Below are positions 55,425 to 63,660 of a DNA stretch of 64,000 nucleotides, piece after piece. The stretch lies in contig NZ_JBHRSK010000007.1 of the NCBI RefSeq assembly GCF_042643245.1, positions 334,397 through 398,396 on the forward strand, given 5' to 3'. The notes beneath the pieces were generated by a model. It searched no databases and was not told the origin of the DNA. It saw only the letters and a list, made by a program, of their open reading frames with translations. The number at the start of each line of letters is the position of its first letter. Positions within the stretch are counted from its first letter, which is position 1. Made by a program: the position numbers and the translations under genes. Source of the DNA: Acidimangrovimonas pyrenivorans. Its GTDB lineage: Bacteria; Pseudomonadota; Alphaproteobacteria; Rhodobacterales; Rhodobacteraceae.

Positions 55425-56231
55425 ATGCCAGAGGTGACGGCCCAAAGCGCCCCGAACAGCCCTGACGCGGACCGACAACGGCCCGATACCGTCCGGGTCG
55501 AGAACCTGCACAAGTCATTCGGCGATCTCGAGGTGCTCAAGGGCGTTTCGCTGACCGCGCGCGAAGGCGACGTCGTCGCCATCATCGGCGGCTCGGGCTC
55601 GGGCAAGTCGACCATGCTGCGCTGCATCAACTTCCTCGAGACCCCGACCAGCGGCAAGATCGTGATCGACGGCGAGGAGGTCGCGCTGCGCCCCGACGGC
55701 GCACCCGCCAGCCGCAAGCAGATCGAGCGCATCCGGCGCGAGCTGGGCATGGTGTTCCAGTCCTTCAACCTGTGGAGCCACATGACCGTTCTGGAGAACG
55801 TGATCGAGGTTCCGGTCCATGTCCTCGGCGTGCCCAGGGACGAGGCCATCGCGCGGGCCGAGAAGCTGCTCGCCCGCGTCGGGCTGGCCGAGAAGACCGA
55901 TGTCTATCCCGCCTTCATGTCGGGCGGCCAGCAGCAGCGCGCCGCCATCGCCCGGGCGCTGGCGATCGAGCCGCGGGCGATGCTGTTCGACGAACCGACC
56001 AGCGCGCTCGACCCCGAGCTGGTGGGCGAGGTGCTGAACGTGATCCGCGATCTCGCCGGCGAGGGCCGGACGATGATCCTGGTCACCCACGAGATGAAAT
56101 TCGCCCGCGAGGTCTCGGATCACGTGATCTACCTCCATAACGGGCGGATCGAGGAGGAAGGCCCGCCGGAGACGCTGTTCGGCGCGCCCAAATCGGAACG
56201 GCTGCGCCAGTTCCTGAAAACCGTGGCCTGA
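55425..56231 (+). CDS. Polar amino acid ABC transporter ATP-binding protein
   Basis: This 268-residue cytoplasmic ATPase belongs to the HisP/GlnQ/OccP group. Walker A is GGSGSGKST, the signature is MSGGQQQR, Walker B is AMLFDEPTSALDPELVGE, and TMILVTHEMKFAREVSDHVI is the group hallmark. The insert RPDGAPASRKQIERIRRELG is as in basic amino acid transporters. An N-terminal extension of about 22 polar residues is unusual. It leads the operon, before the binding protein. Confidence 0.9.
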   Translation: MPEVTAQSAPNSPDADRQRPDTVRVENLHKSFGDLEVLKGVSLTAREGDVVAIIGGSGSGKSTMLRCINFLETPTSGKIVIDGEEVALRPDGAPASRKQIERIRRELGMVFQSFNLWSHMTVLENVIEVPVHVLGVPRDEAIARAEKLLARVGLAEKTDVYPAFMSGGQQQRAAIARALAIEPRAMLFDEPTSALDPELVGEVLNVIRDLAGEGRTMILVTHEMKFAREVSDHVIYLHNGRIEEEGPPETLFGAPKSERLRQFLKTVA

Positions 56232-56278
56232 AACGGGCCACCCCGCGGGCAACACCGCGCAACAGAGAGGGAGTAACC

Positions 56279-57052
56279 ATGAAACTGAAAAGCGTGATCC
56301 TTGCCGGTATCGCCGCGCTCGGCCTCGCCGGAACCGTCTCGGCCGCCCCGGTCAAGGTCGGCGTCGCCGCCGAACCCTACCCGCCCTTCACCTCGCCCGA
56401 CGCCTCGGGCAAGTGGTCGGGCTGGGAAGTCGACCTGATGAACGCGATCTGCACCGACCAGAAGCTGGACTGCGTCATCACCCCGGTGGCCTGGGACGGC
56501 ATCATCCCGGCCCTGACCTCGGGCCAGATCGACATGATCATGTCGTCGATGTCGATCACCGCCAAGCGCGCCAAGGTCGTCGACTTCTCGGACAAGTACT
56601 ACGTCACCCCGGCGGCGATCGCCGTGGCCAAGGACGCCACCTTCGGCATGACGCCCGAAGACCTCACGGGCAAGGTGATCGGTGTCCAGGTGTCGACCAC
56701 CAACGAGGCCTATGCCCAGAAGTTCTTCGGCAAGACCTCGACGATCAAGCAGTACCAGACCCAGGACCAGGTGAACCAGGACCTCGCGGCCGGCCGCATC
56801 GACGCCGACGTCGCCGACCAGTTCACGCTCGACGCCTTCGTCACCTCGAAGGACGGCAAGGCCTGCTGCAAGATGCTCGGCGCCCTGCCCTATGACAACG
56901 AGACCCTGGGCACCGGCATCGGCGCCGCCTTCCGCAAGTCGGACACCGCCCTGCGCGAGAAGTTCAACAAGGGTCTGGCCGATGTCCGCGCCAGCGGCGA
57001 CTACGACAAGATCACCAAGAAGTACTTCAGCTTCGACATCTACGGTGGCTAA
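56279..57052 (+). CDS. Polar amino acid ABC transporter substrate-binding protein
   Basis: This 257-residue periplasmic binding protein of family 3 has a signal peptide at about 1-22 (ending GTVSAA). VKVGVAAEPYPPFTSPD, GWEVDLMNAIC and the central WDGIIPALTSGQIDMIMSSMSIT are the conserved ligand-site motifs. Two neighbouring cysteines (KACCKML) lie in the second lobe. The neighbouring AruI-like enzyme suggests arginine or a related guanidino/basic amino acid as ligand, which is inference. gagagggag precedes ATG 56279. Confidence 0.9.
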   Translation: MKLKSVILAGIAALGLAGTVSAAPVKVGVAAEPYPPFTSPDASGKWSGWEVDLMNAICTDQKLDCVITPVAWDGIIPALTSGQIDMIMSSMSITAKRAKVVDFSDKYYVTPAAIAVAKDATFGMTPEDLTGKVIGVQVSTTNEAYAQKFFGKTSTIKQYQTQDQVNQDLAAGRIDADVADQFTLDAFVTSKDGKACCKMLGALPYDNETLGTGIGAAFRKSDTALREKFNKGLADVRASGDYDKITKKYFSFDIYGG

Positions 57053-57061
57053 GACCCGACC

Positions 57062-57823
57062 GTGCTGGACGCTCTGACACGTCTCTTCGAGCCCGGGCAT
57101 GCGCTCGGGCTCCTCGCTTGGTCCCCGCCCGACGGCTGGGGCCAGGTGTTCGCCATCGGCCTGCTGCATTCGATGGAGGTCGCCGTCGGCGCCTATGCGC
57201 TCGGCCTCGTGATCGGCATCATCGGCGCCTTCTCCAAGCTCTATGGCGGCGAGATCCTGCGCGACCTGTTCTCGGTCTATACCACCGTGGTCCGCGCCGT
57301 GCCCGAGCTGGTCGAGATCCTGATCCTGTTCTACCTCGTGCCGCAGCTGATCAACTCGATCCTGCTCTCGATGGGCTATGACCGCATCACCCTGCCGCCG
57401 CTGCTGGTCGGCATCATCGTCCTCGGCGTCGTCGTCGGCGCCTACATGACCGAGGTGCTGCGCGGCGCCATCCTCGCCGTGCCGCATGGCCAGATCGAGG
57501 CCGCCCGCGCCTATGGCATGCCGCCGGTGATGATCGCCCGCCGCATCACCTTCCCGCAGATGATGGCCAACGCCATCCCGGGCATGGCCAACCTGTGGCT
57601 GAACGCGACCAAGGACACCGCGCTGCTGGCCGTCATCGGCTTCAACGAGCTGACGCTGACCACCTTGCAGGCCGCGGGCACGACCAAGTCCTATTTCCTG
57701 TTCTTCATCGCCGCGGGCACCCTCTACATGATCATCTCGATCCTCTCGGGCCGGTTCTTCGCCGCGCTCGAACGCTGGGCGCGCAAGGGCCAGCCGGCCG
57801 TCGGCCGCGGAGGCGCGATATGA
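57062..57823 (+). CDS. Polar amino acid ABC transporter permease (HisQ-like)
   Basis: This 253-residue inner-membrane permease has an EAA-type coupling loop in GQIEAARAYGMPPVMIARRI. Transmembrane segments begin at about residue 30. The start is GTG at 57062, ten bases after the binding-protein stop and without a clear ribosome site; an internal ATG (about codon 38) would cut into the first membrane segment. The stop overlaps the next permease by four bases. Confidence 0.88.
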   Translation: MLDALTRLFEPGHALGLLAWSPPDGWGQVFAIGLLHSMEVAVGAYALGLVIGIIGAFSKLYGGEILRDLFSVYTTVVRAVPELVEILILFYLVPQLINSILLSMGYDRITLPPLLVGIIVLGVVVGAYMTEVLRGAILAVPHGQIEAARAYGMPPVMIARRITFPQMMANAIPGMANLWLNATKDTALLAVIGFNELTLTTLQAAGTTKSYFLFFIAAGTLYMIISILSGRFFAALERWARKGQPAVGRGGAI

Positions 57824-58608
57824 TCGCCGCCCTCCGCCCGCTGATGCGGCCGCACCGGATCGTGCTGATCCTGCTCGCCGTCGGCGCTGTCGCCTGGTGC
57901 GCCTGGAACCTGAACTGGAGCTGGCTGCCGGACTACTGGAACAACGGCATGATCCTGCAGGGGTTGTGGACCACCCTCTGGCTGCTGGCGGTAAGCTGGG
58001 CCGTCGGACTGTTCATGGCGGTCTGGCTCGGCCTCGCCCAGGCCGCCGGACCGTGGTTCCTGGCGCTGCCGGCCAAGGGCTTCTGCTCGGTCATCCGCGG
58101 CACGCCGCTGCTGCTGCAGCTGTGGTTCCTCTATTACGGGCTCGGCTCGCTGTTCCCCTACATCCCGTGGATCCGCCACGGTGCGCTCTGGCCCTACCTG
58201 CGCGAGGCCTGGCCCTACGGCCTGCTGTCGCTGACGCTCAGCTTCGCCGGCTACGAGGGCGAGGTGATGCGCGGTGCGCTCAAGGGCGTGCCGCATGGCC
58301 AGCTCGAGGCCGCCCGCGCCTACGGCATGTCGCGGCTGACCATCCTGCGCCGTATCTGGCTGCCGCTGGCGATCCGCCGGGTGCTCCCGACGCTGGGCGG
58401 CGAGACCGTGCTGCAGCTCAAGGCGACGCCGCTGGTGGCGACGATCACCGTGCTCGACATCTACAATGTCAGCTCGCGCGTGCGGCAGGACACCTTCATC
58501 ATCTACGAGCCGCTGTTGCTGCTGGCGCTGGTCTACATGGCCATCACCGGGGTGATCGTGCTGCTGTTCCGCTGGTTCGAGCGCAAGGTGCCGACCAAGA
58601 TGGGCTAG
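57820..58608 (+). CDS. Polar amino acid ABC transporter permease (HisM-like)
   Basis: This 262-residue partner permease overlaps its neighbour by ATGA at 57820-57823. Family motifs are VIRGTPLLLQLWFLYYGLG and the coupling loop GQLEAARAYGMSRLTILRRIWLP in two parts. A first membrane segment is at about 14-31. It ends the operon, followed by a perfect hairpin at 58630. Confidence 0.9.
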   Translation: MIAALRPLMRPHRIVLILLAVGAVAWCAWNLNWSWLPDYWNNGMILQGLWTTLWLLAVSWAVGLFMAVWLGLAQAAGPWFLALPAKGFCSVIRGTPLLLQLWFLYYGLGSLFPYIPWIRHGALWPYLREAWPYGLLSLTLSFAGYEGEVMRGALKGVPHGQLEAARAYGMSRLTILRRIWLPLAIRRVLPTLGGETVLQLKATPLVATITVLDIYNVSSRVRQDTFIIYEPLLLLALVYMAITGVIVLLFRWFERKVPTKMG

Positions 58609-58629
58609 GCCCCATCCCGGACCACGCTT

Positions 58630-58651
58630 CGCCCGGCGCTGGCGCCGGGCG
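58630..58651 (+). terminator. Perfect hairpin after the ABC operon
   Basis: Arms cgcccggcgc (58630-58639) and gcgccgggcg (58642-58651) are perfect over ten bases with a two-base centre (tg). It carries the CCCGGCG core. No T-run follows. Confidence 0.6.
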
Positions 58652-58750
58652 GCGCCATCGCCTCTCCCCGCATCACCGCCGGTTTTTCATTGCCGCCCCG
58701 GGCGTGTTCCCCTATTGTTCCGATTGCCTGCCCTGCCCTGCCACCGCAAT

Positions 58751-59392
58751 ATGTTGGATATGACCAGCTCAGCCGCCCAAGACCTGCAGAAATTCCTCGG
58801 CGACGACCGCTTCGGCTGCGTGCTGGCCGATCCGCCGTGGCGCTTCGCCAACCGCACCGGCAAGGTCGCACCCGAGCACAAGCGGCTGGCGCGCTACCCG
58901 ACGATGACGCTACAGGACATCTGCGACCTGCCGGTGGCCGAGCATCTCGAGGAGCGGGCGCACTGCTATCTCTGGGTGCCCAACGCGCTGCTGCCCGAGG
59001 GGCTGCAGGTGCTGGCGGCCTGGGGCTTCGAATACAAGTCGAACCTGATCTGGCACAAGGAGCGCAAGGATGGCGGCTCGGACGGGCGCGGCGTCGGCTT
59101 CTACTTCCGCAACGTGACCGAGATCATCCTGTTCGGCACAAGGGGCAAGAACGCCCGGACGCTGGCCCCGGGCCGGCGCCAGGTCAATTTCCTCTCGACC
59201 CGCAAGCGCGAGCATTCGCGCAAGCCCGACGAGCAATACGACCTGATCGAGGCCTGCTCCTGGGGGCCGTATCTCGAGCTTTTCGGCCGCGGCGTGCGCG
59301 AGGGCTGGACGGTCTGGGGCAACCAGGCCGATGCCGATTACAAGCCCGACTGGAAGACCTACGCCTACAATTCGGGCCTGGCGGCCGAGTAG
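58751..59392 (+). CDS. MT-A70-family N6-adenine methyltransferase
   Basis: This 213-residue protein has the catalytic motif DPPW at 27-30 (VLADPPWRFANRTG). Further family features are HCYLWVPNALLPEGLQVLAA, WGFEYKSNLIWHKE and GFYFRNVTEIILFGTRGK, and EACSWGPYLELFGRG near the C-terminus. Bacterial and phage MT-A70 proteins methylate adenine in DNA, or RNA in some cases. No restriction enzyme is adjacent, so it would be an orphan. TTG 58715, ATG 58751 and ATG 58760 are possible starts, none with a clear ribosome site. Confidence 0.85.
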   Translation: MLDMTSSAAQDLQKFLGDDRFGCVLADPPWRFANRTGKVAPEHKRLARYPTMTLQDICDLPVAEHLEERAHCYLWVPNALLPEGLQVLAAWGFEYKSNLIWHKERKDGGSDGRGVGFYFRNVTEIILFGTRGKNARTLAPGRRQVNFLSTRKREHSRKPDEQYDLIEACSWGPYLELFGRGVREGWTVWGNQADADYKPDWKTYAYNSGLAAE

Positions 59393-59476
59393 GTCCGCCT
59401 CACAGGTTATGGGCTCACACCCCGAGCTCTCAGCTTTTCCAGCAGTCTGCCAGCACGCTCATCCTGTTCCGCGTGC

Positions 59477-59492
59477 CCGGCGCAAGCGCCGG
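59477..59492. terminator. Hairpin between MT-A70 gene and trpA
   Basis: The arms ccggcgc and gcgccgg flank aa, followed on the plus strand by tctgttcg. It lies between convergent gene ends and has the same core as the other gene-end hairpins. Confidence 0.5.
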
Positions 59493-59536
59493 TCTGTTCG
59501 CCTGCGAACGGCAGCTAGTTGTCCCCCGCCCCGCGC

Positions 59537-60328
59537 TCAGGCGCTGTGCGCGCCCGCGGCGAGCGTGCCGGCGAAGGCGGTGACATCGGCCGGGCTCTTG
59601 CCCTCGGCGATCTGCTTGACGATGGCCGAGCCGACGACGCAGCCGTCGGCCACCCCGGCGATCTGCTTCGCCGCCTCGGGCGTGGTGATGCCGAAGCCCA
59701 CGATCACCGGCAGATCGGTCTTCGCCTTGATCCGCGCCACTTCGGGCCCGACCTCGGCCGCCTGTGCCGCCGCCGCCCCGGTGATGCCGGTGATCGAGAC
59801 GTAATAGACGAAGCCGGAGGTGTTCTGCAGCACCTTGGGCAGGCGCTTGTCGTCGGTCGTCGGCGTCGCGAGACGGATGAAGTTGATCCCGGCCTTCTGG
59901 GCCGGGATGCAGAGCTCCTCGTCCTCTTCCGGCGGCAGGTCGACGACGATCAGGCCGTCGATCCCGGCCGCCAGCGCGTCGGCGAGGAAGGTATCGACGC
60001 CGCGGTTATAGATCGGGTTGTAATAGCCCATCATCACCACCGGCGTGGTGTCGTCGCCCTTGCGGAACTCGGCCACCATGTCGAGCGTCTTCTGCAGCGT
60101 CTGGCCGCCGTCGAGCGCGCGCTGACCGGCCAGCTGGATCGTCGGGCCGTCGGCCATCGGATCGGTGAAGGGCATGCCGAGCTCGATGATGTCGACACCG
60201 GCCGCCGGCAGCCCCTTCATCACCGCCAGCGAGGTTTCGAGATCGGGATCGCCGGCCATGATGTAGGAGACGAAGGCCTTCTTGCCCTCGGCGCGCAGGG
60301 CGGCGAATTTCCGGTCGATACGCGTCAT
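59537..60328 (-). CDS. trpA: Tryptophan synthase alpha subunit
   Basis: This 263-residue TIM-barrel enzyme cleaves indole-3-glycerol phosphate to indole. The catalytic residues are at the classic positions E49 (IIELGMPFTDP) and D60. The phosphate-binding GFGITTPE and flexible loop LATPTTDDKRL are present. trpB and trpF are not adjacent: upstream is a VOC protein and downstream is the convergent methyltransferase gene. The enzyme needs TrpB, which must be encoded elsewhere. Confidence 0.95.
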   Translation of the reverse strand: MTRIDRKFAALRAEGKKAFVSYIMAGDPDLETSLAVMKGLPAAGVDIIELGMPFTDPMADGPTIQLAGQRALDGGQTLQKTLDMVAEFRKGDDTTPVVMMGYYNPIYNRGVDTFLADALAAGIDGLIVVDLPPEEDEELCIPAQKAGINFIRLATPTTDDKRLPKVLQNTSGFVYYVSITGITGAAAAQAAEVGPEVARIKAKTDLPVIVGFGITTPEAAKQIAGVADGCVVGSAIVKQIAEGKSPADVTAFAGTLAAGAHSA

Positions 60329-60380
60329 CGGGCGTCCTTTCCTCTGTCATCGCCCGATGTGCAGGAACGGCGCGGGAAAA

Positions 60381-60845
60381 TCAAGCCAGCCCGTGTCGCA
60401 GGGACCCGTGTCTCAGGCCCTGCCACGCCGGCCCCTGGCCGTCCTCCATCACCCCGACCATCCAGGTCACGCCGAACCGGTCGGAGACCATGCCGAAACC
60501 GGGCGAGAAGAAGGTCGGGCCGAAGGCCATCCGGACATGACCTTCCTCGGCCAGTTGCTCGGCGACATGATTGCCCTCGGCCACGCTCGGGACCGGACGC
60601 ATGACGCTGAAGCCGGCTGGCGCATGCGGGGTGACGGCGGGAAAATCGCTCGCCATCAGCGCCTCGCCCTCGTGCAGGGTCATCCGGGAATGCATCACCC
60701 GCGCCGGGATCGCCCCGGGCGGACCGCCATCGGGGGCCTCGGAATAGCGCATTATCTCCAGGTCGGACGCCCCGAAGACCTTGGCATAAAACTTCATTGC
60801 CCGGGCGCACTCGCCGTCGAAATGCAGATAGGGAACAAAACTCAT
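60381..60845 (-). CDS. VOC-family (PhnB/glyoxalase-like) protein
   Basis: This 154-residue protein has two beta-alpha-beta-beta-beta units. The PhnB-type lead VPYLHFDGECARAMKFYAKVFG and closing FGPTFFSPGFGMVSDRFGVTWMV are clear. Related proteins include glyoxalases and bleomycin-resistance proteins, but PhnB-like members often have unknown substrates. It is 52 bases upstream of trpA on the same strand and may be co-transcribed. Confidence 0.82.
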   Translation of the reverse strand: MSFVPYLHFDGECARAMKFYAKVFGASDLEIMRYSEAPDGGPPGAIPARVMHSRMTLHEGEALMASDFPAVTPHAPAGFSVMRPVPSVAEGNHVAEQLAEEGHVRMAFGPTFFSPGFGMVSDRFGVTWMVGVMEDGQGPAWQGLRHGSLRHGLA

Positions 60846-60984
60846 TTCAAAATACCTCTCAAATAACTTCTCCCCTCACTCTACGCCTGCTTTGCCCTGC
60901 GGCAAAGCGATGCTTGCACAGACGCTTGCACAGGCCGGGGGGGACGCGTAGAAGCGGCCCGGATCTTTTCGCGAGGGAGCGGCA

Positions 60985-62082
60985 ATGGGTTTCAAGATGG
61001 GTATCGTCGGGCTGCCGAATGTCGGCAAGTCGACGCTTTTCAACGCGCTGACCCGCACCGCCGCGGCCCAGGCCGCCAACTTCCCCTTCTGCACCATCGA
61101 GCCGAATGTCGGCGAGGTGGCGGTGCCCGATGCAAGGCTCGAGAAACTGGCCGAGATCGCCGGCTCGAAGCAGATCCTGCCCACCCGGATGACCTTCGTC
61201 GACATCGCCGGCCTCGTCCGCGGCGCCTCCAAGGGCGAAGGGCTGGGCAACCAGTTCCTCGCCAATATCCGCGAATGCGACGCCATCGCCCATGTGCTGC
61301 GCTGCTTCGTCGATGACGACGTCACCCATGTCGAGGGCCAGATCGACCCGATCGCCGATGCCGAGACGATCGAGACCGAGCTGATGCTGGCCGACATGGA
61401 ATCGATCGAGCGGCGGCTGGCCAACCTGTCGCGCAAGCTGCGCGGCGGCGACAAGGAGGCGGTCGACCAGGACCGGCTGCTGCGCGTCGCGCTCGAGGCG
61501 CTGGAAAACGGCCGCCCGGCCCGCACCGTGCAGGTGGCCGAGGACGACCGCAAGGCCTGGAACATGCTGCAGCTGCTGACCGCGAAGCCGGTCCTTTACG
61601 TCTGCAACGTCGAGGAGGCCAGCGCCGGCAGCGGCAACGCGCTCTCCGAGAAGGTGGCCCAGATGGCCGCCGAACAGGGCGCCGGCACGGTGGTGATCTC
61701 GGCCAAGATCGAGGAGGAGATCAGCCAGCTCGACCCCGAGGAGGCGCAGATGTTCCTCGAGGAGCTGGGCCTGCACGAGGCCGGGCTCGACCGGCTGATC
61801 CGGGCGGGCTACGAGCTCCTGGGGCTCGAGACCTATTTCACCGTCGGCCCCAAGGAAGCCCGCGCCTGGACCATCCGCAAGGGCACGCTGGCGCCGCAGG
61901 CGGCGGGCGTGATCCACGGCGATTTCGAGCGCGGCTTCATCCGCGCCGAGACGGTCTCCTACGACGACTACGTCACCTATGGCGGCGAGACCGGCGCCAA
62001 GGAGGCGGGCAAGTTCCGCATCGAGGGCAAGACCTACGAGGTCAAGGACGGCGACGTCCTGCACTTCCTGTTCAACGCCTGA
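60985..62082 (+). CDS. ychF: YchF/OLA1-type ribosome-associated ATPase
   Basis: This 365-residue P-loop protein of the Obg family prefers ATP over GTP. The P-loop is GLPNVGKST (9-17) and switch II is DIAGLVRGASKGEGLGNQFL. The G4 motif is the altered NVEE (in YVCNVEEAS) instead of NKxD, which explains the ATP preference. The C-terminal TGS-like domain holds GPKEARAWTIRKGTLAPQAAG. It binds ribosomes and is linked to stress control of translation. pth, a frequent neighbour, is not adjacent. Confidence 0.95.
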   Translation: MGFKMGIVGLPNVGKSTLFNALTRTAAAQAANFPFCTIEPNVGEVAVPDARLEKLAEIAGSKQILPTRMTFVDIAGLVRGASKGEGLGNQFLANIRECDAIAHVLRCFVDDDVTHVEGQIDPIADAETIETELMLADMESIERRLANLSRKLRGGDKEAVDQDRLLRVALEALENGRPARTVQVAEDDRKAWNMLQLLTAKPVLYVCNVEEASAGSGNALSEKVAQMAAEQGAGTVVISAKIEEEISQLDPEEAQMFLEELGLHEAGLDRLIRAGYELLGLETYFTVGPKEARAWTIRKGTLAPQAAGVIHGDFERGFIRAETVSYDDYVTYGGETGAKEAGKFRIEGKTYEVKDGDVLHFLFNA

Positions 62083-62100
62083 ACGGACGGCCGCGCCCCG

Positions 62101-63429
62101 TCAGAAATAGCCGAAATAGGCGAAATCGTCGACGGACAGATGTGGCGCCCCGTCGAGATGGCAATAGAAGTGCCAGTCGTGGCCCGGTTCATCGCGCAAC
62201 TGGAAATCACCGGTTTGCTGATCGTATCGCAGATCGCCGCGCGCGTAGGTCAAGTAGGGATCATCGGGCAGCTGCAGCACGATCGCAGTGTCGTCGTCCT
62301 GCTTCACCATCGCGTCCGTGAACGAATGCAGCAGATGCAGCAGCTCTACCGGGCGCTTGTCATAGCTGTAATTCCACATGTCGGGGTCGAGCTCCATCGC
62401 GACGTGATCCTTGCCGGGATGGAAGTCGCGCACCTCGACATCTGTCGCCAGGACGAAGGTATCGGCCCCCGGACCGCCCTTCATTATCGTACCATGGTAG
62501 CTTGAGCCTTCGACGAAGAGGAAGTCCATCCCCTTGCCCCCGAAAAGATGGTCATGCATCCCCTGCGAGGCGCCGAAGGAGATCAGGACATCGTTTCCAG
62601 GGCCGCCGGCGACTCTCTCCGTCTGATTGCTATGGGCACCAATGTAGTAATCGTTGCCCGCCCCGAGCAACGTGGTCATCTTGACAGTCCGCCAGTCATT
62701 GTCCCCCAGGTATTGGACACGATCATTGCCGCTGCCGGTGATCAATTTGTGCAGATGGCTCGAACGGAAATAGACCTCGAAATTCTCGAACCCCGCCACC
62801 GTGGCCGAGTTCACCTGCATCTCCCCGTGGATCGCCCCGCGCAAATCCAGAACACCATCGGCATCGCCTTGCAGCGGCGCACCGCCGAGACTCGCCCCCA
62901 GCGACAGGGTGTCGTTTCCCGGCCCGCCCTGCACAAAGAAGGAATGCCCGTCGGGATGCAGCCCCGAGGCGCTGCTGACATGAGAGAAATCGACGTTGGC
63001 CTTGTCGTTGCCGCGGCCCAGCCAGACCCTGTCTAGATCGCCGTCGAAGGTGTGGATGGTCGAGTAGAAGTGGTCGCTGCCGCGCCCGCCGTAGTAGTCG
63101 GTGCTACCGTAATAGTCGTAGAACGTGTCGTTCCCCAGCCCCCCAAACGCGAGGGCCGCCTTGTCGTAGGTATCGTATCCGATGTGAACGCCGTTATTGA
63201 CGAAGACATCGTCGCCCGCCCCGCCATAGAAGCGCCCGGCATTGCCTTCGAAAAGATCATCGCCCTGCAGGCCCGCGATCCGCTGCGGGGCGAACCCGTA
63301 GGCCTCGAGCGCGGCGAAGGCATCCCCGTAAATGATGTCATCGGCCGCCGTCCCGAGCAGGACGGAATGGGGATCGTTCGCGACCTGCTTGCCGTTGATC
63401 TTGCTGTAGTAATAGGGATTTTCACTCAT
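62101..63429 (-). CDS. RTX calcium-binding protein, probable type I secreted
   Basis: The product has 442 residues and no N-terminal signal peptide. At least eight GGxGxD-type nonapeptide repeats are spread along the chain, for example GGAGDDVFV, GGLGNDTFY, GGRGSDHFY, GGPGNDTLS, GGPGNDVLI, GGKGMDFLF and GGPGADTFV. The repeats are separated by Y/H/D-rich segments, so this is a sparse RTX protein rather than a compact array. The C-terminal ~110 residues are acidic and may hold the secretion signal. The role (adhesin, enzyme or envelope protein) is unknown. ATG 63429 has gggaggcg upstream. No type I secretion genes are adjacent. Confidence 0.82.
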   Translation of the reverse strand: MSENPYYYSKINGKQVANDPHSVLLGTAADDIIYGDAFAALEAYGFAPQRIAGLQGDDLFEGNAGRFYGGAGDDVFVNNGVHIGYDTYDKAALAFGGLGNDTFYDYYGSTDYYGGRGSDHFYSTIHTFDGDLDRVWLGRGNDKANVDFSHVSSASGLHPDGHSFFVQGGPGNDTLSLGASLGGAPLQGDADGVLDLRGAIHGEMQVNSATVAGFENFEVYFRSSHLHKLITGSGNDRVQYLGDNDWRTVKMTTLLGAGNDYYIGAHSNQTERVAGGPGNDVLISFGASQGMHDHLFGGKGMDFLFVEGSSYHGTIMKGGPGADTFVLATDVEVRDFHPGKDHVAMELDPDMWNYSYDKRPVELLHLLHSFTDAMVKQDDDTAIVLQLPDDPYLTYARGDLRYDQQTGDFQLRDEPGHDWHFYCHLDGAPHLSVDDFAYFGYF

Positions 63430-63570
63430 ACGCGCCTCCCGCAAACCGATATCCCGCGACGTTGCCAGCACAGGCCCGGGCTGTCAACGAAGCCGGTCTG
63501 CGCGCCAAGAGGGACGATCGCGTCATTTTCCGCTTGTTTCCCTGTCAGCCAAGCTGCTAGAGACGCCAGC

Positions 63571-63660
63571 GGAGACGTGGCCGAGTGGTCGAAGGCGCTC
63601 CCCTGCTAAGGGAGTAGGCGGGAAACCGTCTCGAGGGTTCGAATCCCTTCGTCTCCGCCA
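63571..63660 (+). tRNA. tRNA-Ser (anticodon GCU)
   Basis: The acceptor arms ggagacg and cgtctcc pair, and a long variable arm is present, as in serine tRNAs. The anticodon stem ctccc/gggag (63598-63602/63610-63614) encloses ctgctaa with anticodon GCT at 63605-63607, which reads AGC and AGU codons. The T-loop ttcgaat is standard, and CCA is encoded at 63658-63660. Confidence 0.97.
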
